A program made the translations under genes and the position numbers. Positions 6,381 to 12,330 of a stretch of 16,509 bases of DNA are shown one piece after another. The notes beneath the pieces were generated by a model. That model was not told the DNA's origin, did not search any database, and worked only from the letters and a program-made list of their open reading frames with translations. Position 1 is the first letter of the stretch; the number at the start of each line of letters is the position of its first letter. The stretch is from Candidatus Nitrosopumilus sp. (GTDB lineage: Archaea > Thermoproteota > Nitrososphaeria > Nitrososphaerales > Nitrosopumilaceae), in assembly GCA_030637455.1 (NCBI GenBank), contig DAOWGL010000169.1:1-16509 (forward strand), given 5' to 3'.

Positions 6381-7612
6381 AAAAAAATTATCTAGATATT
6401 ATTGATCCAATTCATGATTTTATTCGTGTTTATGATTATGAACTTCCAATAATTGATAATCCACTTTTTCAAAGATTAAGACGAATCAAACAACTATCTG
6501 GTGCTCATTTGACATATCCTTCTGCTCAACATAGTAGATTTGAGCATTCTCTAGGAGTTATGCACATTGCTAGTCAAGCTGGTTTTGCATTAAATGAAAA
6601 AGGATTTTTAAATTCTGATGATATTCAATTATTACGCATTGCAGGATTGTTACACGATATTGGTCATGGTCCATTTTCTCATTTGTTTGAAGAAGTAATA
6701 CAAGAAAAAAAAATCTCACATGAAGATTATGGAAAAAAAATCATTCTAGAATCTGAAATTGGTGATATATTGTCAAAAACAGGATTTGATAAAAAACTAA
6801 TTACTAAAATTGCATTTGGGGAATCAAAATTCCAATATCTAAATGAAATTGTTTCAGGAGCTTTGAGTGCAGATATGATGGATTACTTACTAAGAGATGG
6901 TTATTTTACTGGAGCAGAACATGCAAAAATAGATCATAAAAGAATTACACAATCCCTTGATATTCATAAAAATAAACTTGCCCTGGAGCGTTCAGCACTT
7001 TACTCTTTTGAATCAATGATGCATTCAAGATATCAAATGTTCAAAGCTGTATATTTTCATAAAACTGTACGCGCAGCAGAGGTAATGCTTATTGAAGCAT
7101 TAAGATTATCTGATGATGAATTTGGTTTTACATCTTTTAATCTAAATGAATTCGTTAAACTAACTGATGAATATGTTCTATCATCGTTGATCACATCCAA
7201 ATCCTCCAAACTCAAACGAGCAAGGCAATTTGCAGAAGACTATCAAAATCGTAAATTGTTAAAATGTGTATATGAGAGAATTCTTACAAATCAAACAAAT
7301 TTGAAGAAAACAAGAACAAATGAACTTAGAATTGAAATTTCTAAAAAATCCAAAGTTGATGAAAATGAAATTTTTGTAGATAGTTCTGTTACTCCATCTA
7401 TTCCACTTGCCCCATCAAAAAACGAGTCAAAATCAATCATTTTGATAACTAATGAGGGTGCAAAATCTTCAGCAAAAGAAATGCCAATTTCTGATATACC
7501 CGTGGTTTCAGCGATTTCTGGGTTCATGAATATACTTAGAATATACACACATCAAAAGAACAGAAAAAAAGTTGAAATTGCCGCAAAATCAATCCTTGGT
7601 GAGCTAAAATGA
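6377..7612 (+). CDS. HD-domain phosphohydrolase (COG1078, SAMHD1/dGTPase-like)
   Basis: This 411-residue metal-dependent phosphohydrolase opens with [20 protein letters not shown], characteristic of COG1078. It continues with [10 protein letters not shown] at 31-40 and [14 protein letters not shown] at 52-65, which supplies the first metal-binding His. The HD doublet is in [12 protein letters not shown] (91-102; His93, Asp94), and [12 protein letters not shown] (163-174) contains the distal Asp166. Relatives such as SAMHD1 and bacterial dNTPases cut dNTPs to nucleoside and triphosphate, but some COG1078 members act on other nucleotides. The C-terminal ~120 residues (from about 290) are less conserved and may be regulatory. 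It lies between two nucleotide kinase genes with 4-base overlaps at both ends, which argues strongly for a nucleotide substrate; the exact one is unknown. Confidence 0.88.
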   Translation: MKKNYLDIIDPIHDFIRVYDYELPIIDNPLFQRLRRIKQLSGAHLTYPSAQHSRFEHSLGVMHIASQAGFALNEKGFLNSDDIQLLRIAGLLHDIGHGPFSHLFEEVIQEKKISHEDYGKKIILESEIGDILSKTGFDKKLITKIAFGESKFQYLNEIVSGALSADMMDYLLRDGYFTGAEHAKIDHKRITQSLDIHKNKLALERSALYSFESMMHSRYQMFKAVYFHKTVRAAEVMLIEALRLSDDEFGFTSFNLNEFVKLTDEYVLSSLITSKSSKLKRARQFAEDYQNRKLLKCVYERILTNQTNLKKTRTNELRIEISKKSKVDENEIFVDSSVTPSIPLAPSKNESKSIILITNEGAKSSAKEMPISDIPVVSAISGFMNILRIYTHQKNRKKVEIAAKSILGELK

Positions 7613-8292
7613 AAAAACGAATTGTAATCAAATTATCTGGACGAGTTTTTGGCATGGATAACGTCAAAGTCCTAAAAGATTATGCTGCATTTCTAGTAAA
7701 AATTAGTAAATTTTGTCAACCTATTGTAATTGCTGGTGGTGGTAATATTGCTCGACATTACATATCTCATGCAAGATCTTCTGGAGCAGATGAATCTACA
7801 CTTGATGAATTAGGAATTGAAATTTCAAGACTCAATGCAAAATTATTGATTTATGCTCTAAAAAATAAAGCATATTCACATCCACCAACTACTTTACAAG
7901 AAGTAAGACATGCAGTAGATGATGGATTAATTGTAGTAGCAGGAGGTCTTCATCCTGGTCAAAGCACTAATGGCACTGCAGCATTGATCGCAGAAAAAAT
8001 CAAAGCTGAACAGTTTCTTAATGCAACTGATGTTGATGGAGTTTATGATATGGATCCTAACAAATTCAAAAAAGCAAAAAAATTCAAACGAATAGAATTG
8101 AAGAATTTGAAAAATATGTTAGTTCATGAAGATTCTATAGCTGGTGGATATGATTTGATGGATATTGTTGCCCTCAAAATTATTGAGCGTTCAAAAATTA
8201 AAACAAGAATTTTGAAATCAGATATAAAAATTATTGAAAAGGCAATAAAAGGTGGTGACGTTGGCACAGAAATTATTCTTCCTTCAAAATAA
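7609..8292 (+). CDS. pyrH: UMP kinase, archaeal type (amino acid kinase fold)
   Basis: This enzyme phosphorylates UMP to UDP, feeding UTP, CTP and in turn dTTP synthesis. Its 227 residues match the archaeal hexameric UMP kinases. KLSGRVF (8-14) is the N-terminal phosphate-binding strand and loop, [10 protein letters not shown] (40-49) the glycine-rich loop, and [20 protein letters not shown] (57-76) the UMP-contacting helix. [20 protein letters not shown] and [18 protein letters not shown] (near 138-154) hold the nucleotide-binding site, including the family's D-G-V-Y-D-x-D-P signature. ATG 7609 overlaps the previous stop by 4 bases, so it is translationally coupled to the HD gene and thymidylate kinase. 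It ends the operon and meets a convergent gene immediately after its stop. Confidence 0.93.
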   Translation: MKKRIVIKLSGRVFGMDNVKVLKDYAAFLVKISKFCQPIVIAGGGNIARHYISHARSSGADESTLDELGIEISRLNAKLLIYALKNKAYSHPPTTLQEVRHAVDDGLIVVAGGLHPGQSTNGTAALIAEKIKAEQFLNATDVDGVYDMDPNKFKKAKKFKRIELKNLKNMLVHEDSIAGGYDLMDIVALKIIERSKIKTRILKSDIKIIEKAIKGGDVGTEIILPSK

Positions 8293-8649
8293 TCAATTAG
8301 AAGAATCGTTTTGAATTGTAGGTCTTGTTTGAGACCATATTTGAATATCCTTTTTTGGATATTCGGAAATTCCAGTATCTCGTAGTTTCTTGTAAATTGA
8401 TAAGGCTTCTTCTCTCTCCACAGCCTTGGATTGAGCCTTGGTAAATCCATCTTTATCTACAATTACGGCAACATGACCATCTTCAGAATTAATCACTGCA
8501 GTAAATTCTTCTTCTCCGACAGGATAAAATTTTCCATCAATCTTTTTTGTAGTCAATGTTAACATGCCAAATCCAGCAGCTTCAAACATTTTCATTTGTG
8601 ATTTACCTGCCCTTTGTTTTCCTTGTTGTACGGCTTGAAAATACTGCAT
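8293..8649 (-). CDS. Conserved-looking soluble protein, unknown function
   Basis: This is a 118-residue protein. The chosen start is ATG 8649, beginning MQYFQAVQQGKQRAGKSQMK. The frame stays open to 8808, but that extension would run through the divergent gene, and a TATA-like box lies about 26 bases before 8649. The sequence suggests a beta-rich core (FGMLTLTTKKIDGKFYPVG, FTAVINSEDGHVAVIVDKDG) followed by a helix (AQSKAVEREEALSIYKKLRD). It has no membrane segment, signal peptide or cysteine pairs. The C-terminal tail is polar and probably disordered. It converges on the UMP kinase gene with no gap and diverges from the LEA14-like gene. No family is recognised. Confidence 0.72.
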   Translation of the reverse strand: MQYFQAVQQGKQRAGKSQMKMFEAAGFGMLTLTTKKIDGKFYPVGEEEFTAVINSEDGHVAVIVDKDGFTKAQSKAVEREEALSIYKKLRDTGISEYPKKDIQIWSQTRPTIQNDSSN

Positions 8650-8670
8650 AATTTTTTCTTCCTGCAATGG

Positions 8671-8680
8671 TATAATAACT
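8671..8680 (-). promoter_or_regulatory. TATA box of the 118-residue protein gene
   Basis: On the minus strand this reads AGTTATTATA, about 26 bases before ATG 8649. It supports that start over the longer reading frame. Confidence 0.5.
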
Positions 8681-8688
8681 ATCTCAAC

Positions 8689-8697
8689 ATTTAAGAC
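8689..8697 (+). promoter_or_regulatory. TATA-like box of the LEA14-like gene
   Basis: ATTTAAGAC lies about 25-30 bases before ATG 8720. It is a moderate match to an archaeal TATA box. The divergent pair therefore shares a 70-base intergenic control region. Confidence 0.35.
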
Positions 8698-8719
8698 ATC
8701 AAGAGGAAATGCAAAAACT

Positions 8720-9271
8720 ATGAATCCTAAAATTTTTGTTGGTATAGCAATTGCTGCACTTGCTGCAATTTTAGGCGGGATTCTTTTAACAGGGCCTACG
8801 ATTACCATACCTTCTCAAGACAATCCTGGAACTCAAGGTAATCTAGGAGTTAAAGCCATCCAAATTGAATTAGATAATATTTCTGTTGAAAGAGTTTCAG
8901 AAAGAACAGCTACAATTGATATTGCATTTAAAATCTCTAATCCTAATCCACGTGCTGTTATTGTCCAAACAATGGATTATCAATTATTTGAAACAAATTA
9001 CTCTGACTCTGAACAAATTACTGGTGGTGAAATTGGAAGTAGACCTACAGGAATGGTTGAATTTGGATCAAATTACTATACCCTTCTTGGTGAAAATTCA
9101 ATCATTCTAAAGGAAACTATTGAATTGAAAGGTTCTGAAAATACTTCTGAATTATGGAAAGTTCTTAGATCTGATGATCAATCTTGGAGAGTTTCTGGTA
9201 CTGTCTTTTACAATCTAAGTTCAATGACTAGTGGTCAAGAAAATACACTTAACTTTGAATTTACAAATTAA
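8720..9271 (+). CDS. Membrane-anchored LEA14/WHy-domain-like protein
   Basis: This is a 183-residue protein. Residues 4-24 (KIFVGIAIAALAAILGGILL) form an N-terminal membrane helix; no clear cleavage site is present, so it probably stays anchored with the rest outside. From about 43 to 180 it shows the LEA14/WHy pattern: IQIELDNISVERVSERTATIDIAFKISNPNPRAV with the characteristic NPNP at 74-77, then alternating beta strands ending VFYNLSSMTSGQENTLNFEFTN. In other organisms these domains are linked to desiccation, hypersensitive response or lipid and envelope protection; the molecular function is generally unclear. It is transcribed alone, divergent from the 118-residue protein. Confidence 0.75.
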   Translation: MNPKIFVGIAIAALAAILGGILLTGPTITIPSQDNPGTQGNLGVKAIQIELDNISVERVSERTATIDIAFKISNPNPRAVIVQTMDYQLFETNYSDSEQITGGEIGSRPTGMVEFGSNYYTLLGENSIILKETIELKGSENTSELWKVLRSDDQSWRVSGTVFYNLSSMTSGQENTLNFEFTN

Positions 9272-9336
9272 ACTTGATAGTATCACAAAATCTTAAAATT
9301 ATGATAGTATGTTTTTAGAGGAAAAATATTGGCAAA

Positions 9337-9346
9337 GTTATAAAAG
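9337..9346 (+). promoter_or_regulatory. Strong TATA box of the 36-residue microprotein
   Basis: GTTATAAAAG is close to the archaeal consensus and lies about 28 bases before ATG 9370. It has a purine-rich GGCAAA directly upstream in the BRE position. It is one of the best TATA matches in the window. Confidence 0.65.
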
Positions 9347-9369
9347 TCCGTTTCATTGTTTTTTATCAA

Positions 9370-9480
9370 ATGGCAGAAGCAGGTATGGCCGCATTTGGCG
9401 CAGCAGCAGGAGTCGCAATTGCACTCGCAGTAGTGTGTTTCGCTCTACGTGGTAAAGGACATCCGGAACCACTCGATTAA
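9370..9480 (+). CDS. 36-residue Ala-rich single-helix membrane microprotein
   Basis: This short gene reads MAEAGMAAFG at its start, has a helix AAFGAAAGVAIALAVVCFAL at 7-26, and ends with a basic/polar tail RGKGHPEPLD (27-36). It would span the membrane once with the charged tail inside. Three points support it: a consensus-like TATA box 28 bases upstream, a perfect hairpin three bases after the stop, and codon use richer in G and C (GCA, GTC, CTC, GGC) than most neighbours, like the highly expressed Amt gene downstream. The small-residue helix resembles helices that pack in membrane complexes, including rotor or oxidase accessory subunits, but no family is identified. It faces the ATP synthase subunit C cluster on the other strand. 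Confidence 0.72.
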   Translation: MAEAGMAAFGAAAGVAIALAVVCFALRGKGHPEPLD

Positions 9481-9482
9481 AC

Positions 9483-9499
9483 AAAGGAATTTTTCCTTT
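9483..9499. terminator. Perfect hairpin after the 36-residue gene
   Basis: AAAGGAA (9483-9489), loop TTT, TTCCTTT (9493-9499), followed by a T-rich stretch (CATTTTT at 9504-9510). It stands between converging genes (9480 and 9522) and may serve both directions. Confidence 0.6.
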
Positions 9500-9521
9500 A
9501 CAACATTTTTCTAATCTTTCA

Positions 9522-10169
9522 CTAATCTTTCTTGCCAAATCCTAACATTTCTGCTAGGTCTAATTGTTTAGCATTCTTCTTTTTCATGAAACATCTTTCA
9601 TAATACTGACAATCAGAGCATTCAGTTGATGGCTCTAAAATAGGAGTTTTTTGTTCTTTTAGAAGATCATTTAGAACTCGAACTCTTCGAATAATTTCCT
9701 CAAACATCTTTTTGTTTCGTGAAATTGAAAACGATGTCTCTTTTCTATCTCCAGTAATGTATATGATAATCCCATCTGGTTTGTCATAAATCCACATACA
9801 TGCATTAAGATAAAGAACATCATTTGCCAGGGGGTTTTCTAACTCTGTTGTTGTTCCCCTGAATAAGAAAATAGAATCGTCAATAAGCATGTCAACTTGA
9901 CCCTTTAGTTTGACATCATCAATGTCAAATTCCTTTGGATCACTTCCATATTGTAATTTCCTAAGTAATCCTGAAAGAAGTTCATTGAATCCTTTTCTCT
10001 GAACTTCTTGAGGATCTATTCTATCATAATATGACCTTCTTAGGCATTGTACTGCCTCATGTAGATGTATAGTCTGAATATTTGCTGAATCAATTTTAAT
10101 TTCTAATTCTTTTCCAATAGAGTTTATTGCATTTTCAACAATACTTCGAAAATCCCTATCTCCCATCAT
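9522..10169 (-). CDS. Cas4/RecB-like PD-(D/E)XK-fold protein with Fe-S cysteines, degenerate active site
   Basis: This is a 215-residue protein. The pattern of one N-terminal cysteine (HEAVQCLRRSYYDR, Cys42) and three C-terminal ones (CSDCQYYERC, Cys184, 187, 193) is that of the Cas4/AddB/Dna2 group, where four cysteines hold a [4Fe-4S] cluster around a nuclease fold. KLKGQVDMLIDD (88-98) supplies the G-x-x-D metal-binding aspartate (Asp93). The E-x-K that should follow is not visible: the place reads FLFRGTTTELEN. It may therefore be a DNA-binding or structural relative with weak or no nuclease activity. There is no CRISPR array or cas1/cas2 in the window, so it is a stand-alone member. The start is one of two adjacent ATGs (10169 or 10166). 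Confidence 0.72.
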   Translation of the reverse strand: MMGDRDFRSIVENAINSIGKELEIKIDSANIQTIHLHEAVQCLRRSYYDRIDPQEVQRKGFNELLSGLLRKLQYGSDPKEFDIDDVKLKGQVDMLIDDSIFLFRGTTTELENPLANDVLYLNACMWIYDKPDGIIIYITGDRKETSFSISRNKKMFEEIIRRVRVLNDLLKEQKTPILEPSTECSDCQYYERCFMKKKNAKQLDLAEMLGFGKKD

Positions 10170-10195
10170 GATGAATTATTTCATTACTATGATCA

Positions 10196-10204
10196 CTTAT
10201 AGTT
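10196..10204 (-). promoter_or_regulatory. TATA-like box of the Cas4-like gene
   Basis: On the minus strand this reads ACTATAAGT, about 31 bases before ATG 10169. It suggests the Cas4-like gene can be transcribed apart from the ATP synthase genes upstream. Confidence 0.4.
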
Positions 10205-10440
10205 TAGCTCAAAATTTGAGTTAAAAATTTTGAAATTTTGCCTGAAAATGCTAAAATAACAAAATGCATGGCAAATCCTAGAATTGCACCTACGGCAAGA
10301 TTCCCTGTTCCAAAATATATTCCTAAAAATATCGCTAATGGGGGTATTGAAAAAATCATTGCTAAAAATGTACTAACCCAAATAGTATTGATTAATGTCT
10401 CTGTAGAAATATTTTGTTTTTTCTTTGGGAATTTAATCAT
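10204..10440 (-). CDS. Two-helix membrane protein next to ATP synthase subunit C
   Basis: This is a 78-residue protein with a basic N terminus (MIKFPKKKQNISTETL), two hydrophobic helices (about 17-45 and 48-65), and a short C-terminal tail (SGKISKFLTQILS). The helices contain small residues and prolines (SIPPLAIFLGIYFGTGNLAVGAILGF). ATG 10440 is only 8 bases after the stop of the ATP synthase subunit C gene, so the two share a transcript. Size, topology and position recall AtpI/Atp-accessory proteins that help assemble the rotor ring in bacterial ATP synthase operons, but no sequence similarity is claimed. The role in the ATP synthase is inference. Confidence 0.72.
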   Translation of the reverse strand: MIKFPKKKQNISTETLINTIWVSTFLAMIFSIPPLAIFLGIYFGTGNLAVGAILGFAMHFVILAFSGKISKFLTQILS

Positions 10441-10448
10441 TTTAAAAA

Positions 10449-11480
10449 CTATTCTTTTACAATTAGTTTTGACATTGTGATATCAGTAGCAATTTTTTGC
10501 TCAACTGCATAAGCAATTGCTGCTAAATTCCTTACTTCAAAAGCTGTTAATTTTGTAATTCCTATAATTGTAGCAAAACTGAACATTTTACTAAATGATC
10601 TTACTGATGAATTGTAAAGTGCCATCTCAAATGATCTTTCAAATTGAGCTACAGCATCTAATTCGTTTTCAACATCAGGAACTAAATTCTTATATTTTGT
10701 ATTTGATAATTCAGCAAATGCATCTCTAATTGTTGCAGATGCCATCATTCTTTGAAGTAATTCTTTAGGAACTGATGGGGTTTGTGAAACAATCAAATCT
10801 TCAATTTGTGAATCATCTAATCCCCAGAATTTTCCTCTGATAACACTAAGGAGATTGTAAAAGTCAACATCCATTCCAACTAATTTTATCACTTCTCGGT
10901 CTCTGGTATTTTTTAAAGCACGTCCTAATTGTTTATACAAAATTTTATCAAAATATATGTCAAAAACTTGAAGATTTTTTGTTTCATTATACAAAGAAGC
11001 TGCTTTTGAAATTTCATCACTAAATTGAACTGAATTTAAACTTGCAACTGTTTCTTCTAAATCTTTTGAAACTAATGCTTTGATAATTACATCTCTCTGT
11101 TTGATTAATTCTTCTGCACGAAGATTAATGTGAGTTTCAATTTCTTCTTGAGACTTTCCTAAAACTTTACCTTTGAGAATTTGTTTTAAGTTTGAAATAA
11201 TAAATTTCATATAATATGCATCTAAAATATCTGAATCTCCTGCCGTCTTTGCAATTGAATAATGAACTTCTGCTAAATGACCTCTTAAACCAGATTCAAT
11301 GCTTTGAGAAGTATATGGCTTTTGTACATTAGAAATTGCATCACCATAAATTGTATTTTTGATTCTAGTCATTAATTCTTCAAGATCTCTTGATTCTGCC
11401 AAAGTCTGCAAATCGGCCTTTTTTAGTAATTTTCCCCTTTGACTGTATGATTTTACAGAGGCATAGACATTCTTACCCAT
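10449..11480 (-). CDS. atpC: A/V-type ATP synthase subunit C
   Basis: This is a 343-residue subunit of the archaeal A-type ATP synthase. Subunit C (homologue of eukaryotic Vma6/d) caps the membrane rotor ring and links it to the central stalk. The start MGKNVYASVKSYSQRGKLLKK is typical: the family begins with Y-x-x-x-R followed by a helix and L-x-x-A/S-x-x-L-x-x-L. The protein is all-helical with three similar bundles. RVIRGKFWGL-like sequence (FYNLLSVIRGKFWGLDDSQIEDL) near 210-230 and AFEVRNLAAIAYAVEQKI at the end match the repeated N-L-x-x-I-x-R/A-x-K pattern. A TATA-like box sits 28 bases upstream, so it can be expressed on its own. The other synthase genes are not in this window. Confidence 0.92.
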   Translation of the reverse strand: MGKNVYASVKSYSQRGKLLKKADLQTLAESRDLEELMTRIKNTIYGDAISNVQKPYTSQSIESGLRGHLAEVHYSIAKTAGDSDILDAYYMKFIISNLKQILKGKVLGKSQEEIETHINLRAEELIKQRDVIIKALVSKDLEETVASLNSVQFSDEISKAASLYNETKNLQVFDIYFDKILYKQLGRALKNTRDREVIKLVGMDVDFYNLLSVIRGKFWGLDDSQIEDLIVSQTPSVPKELLQRMMASATIRDAFAELSNTKYKNLVPDVENELDAVAQFERSFEMALYNSSVRSFSKMFSFATIIGITKLTAFEVRNLAAIAYAVEQKIATDITMSKLIVKE

Positions 11481-11503
11481 TAAAAAAACGTGATGAGTAA
11501 CCG

Positions 11504-11512
11504 ATTTTAATG
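11504..11512 (-). promoter_or_regulatory. TATA-like box of the ATP synthase subunit C gene
   Basis: On the minus strand this reads ATTAAAATC, about 28 bases before ATG 11480, within the 42-base gap after the upstream gene. No Shine-Dalgarno precedes the ATG, which suggests a leaderless transcript. Confidence 0.45.
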
Positions 11513-11522
11513 TTTGGCGATA

Positions 11523-12203
11523 TTACTGCCCATCTGGAATAATTTTATTTAGAAAATTCAATGCCTCATCTTTTTCTTGTTTAGAAAATTTCAAAAATAC
11601 ATCTAAAATCTCTTTTTGGATAATTAATGATTCATCTGGAATTTGGCTTAATTTTGAAAGATTAAATGGCAATAATTTATCGATCTTATTCTCACAAAAT
11701 GCCTTTACATATTTCTTAAATATTGAATGAGTAAAATTTGGACTAGATTCCAATAGACTGGAGAGAACCTCTTTGAATTCTTTTTCATCAGAATCAGCCA
11801 TCGAAAAAAATTCTTTCATGAGTTTTTCTTTATTTTTGACTTCAGTAATTGATAATGCAACCAAGATTCCTTTTTTTGTTAAATGATAATATGGAATTCC
11901 TTTCTCCTGTAATGCTTTTGGACCTCGTTTCAAAGGTAATCTTCCGTCTTCTTCTGCGATACCAATAGGAAGCAAGATCTCATCTAGATCTCGAAATATT
12001 CCTGAGTAGATGTTTTTCCATGCAATATTTGCTTTTTTTGCTATTCTTTGAGATATCCCAGTTCTAGTTCTTTCTGCAGGATTTGCATTGCTTCCAAGTA
12101 TTGTGATGATCGCTCTTTGTCTATTTGCTTCTCCAGTAAGTTCATCACCTTTTGTCTTGAATGTGTCAAAAATTGCTAATTTCGTATTGGATTTGACCTT
12201 CAT
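11523..12203 (-). CDS. Winged-helix-like DNA-binding protein, uncharacterised
   Basis: This is a 226-residue soluble protein. Residues about 28-118 look like a winged helix-turn-helix domain: RAIITILGSNANPAERTRTG as the first helix region, ISQRIAKKANIAWKNIYSGI (50-69) as helix-turn-helix, and ...EDGRLPLKRGPKALQEKGIPYYHLTKKGILVAL ending in the usual wing followed by LT-x-x-G. The C-terminal half is helical and charged, with several leucine-rich segments and no known motif. GGTGA in the six to twelve bases before the ATG is a good Shine-Dalgarno site, so its transcript probably has a leader. It lies upstream of atpC on the same strand with a 42-base gap, and diverges from Amt. It may regulate either neighbour, but this is inference. 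Confidence 0.65.
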   Translation of the reverse strand: MKVKSNTKLAIFDTFKTKGDELTGEANRQRAIITILGSNANPAERTRTGISQRIAKKANIAWKNIYSGIFRDLDEILLPIGIAEEDGRLPLKRGPKALQEKGIPYYHLTKKGILVALSITEVKNKEKLMKEFFSMADSDEKEFKEVLSSLLESSPNFTHSIFKKYVKAFCENKIDKLLPFNLSKLSQIPDESLIIQKEILDVFLKFSKQEKDEALNFLNKIIPDGQ

Positions 12204-12301
12204 TTAATCACCTTTATCATAATATTCATCTTTTATGTTACTATCAGAATATACTAAAATATAATTATTTACTTTTTTATATGTTTTCTAGTCTCCAACC
12301 C

Positions 12302-12311
12302 TTAAATAATT
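12302..12311 (+). promoter_or_regulatory. TATA box of the Amt gene
   Basis: TTAAATAATT is centred about 25 bases before ATG 12331 and no Shine-Dalgarno lies between, which indicates a leaderless transcript. The rest of the 127-base gap is AT-rich and includes the near-palindrome AATATAATTATT. Confidence 0.55.
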
Positions 12312-12330
12312 TTTAATTTCGATTAATTTA

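Noticed and set aside
8650..8808. N-terminal extension of the minus-strand protein ending at 8293
   Set aside because: It would overlap the start of the divergent LEA14-like gene, and a TATA-like box at 8671-8680 fits the start at 8649. The extra residues are an antisense reading of a membrane helix.
9511..9531. Tandem CTAATCTTTC repeat
   Set aside because: Two short copies covering the end of the Cas4-like gene; low complexity and no clear role.
9353..9538. 61-residue minus-strand frame antisense to the 36-residue gene
   Set aside because: It overlaps the microprotein with the better promoter and codon signals, and its sequence (rich in Leu and Arg) looks like antisense of an Ala-rich helix.
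9522..10169. Part of a CRISPR-Cas system
   Set aside because: Although the protein is Cas4-like, no repeat array, cas1 or cas2 is present in the window.
10208..10220. Palindrome CTCAAA-A-TTTGAG at the end of the 78-residue gene
   Set aside because: It lies within coding sequence of an AT-rich region and its symmetry can arise by chance; there is no second copy.
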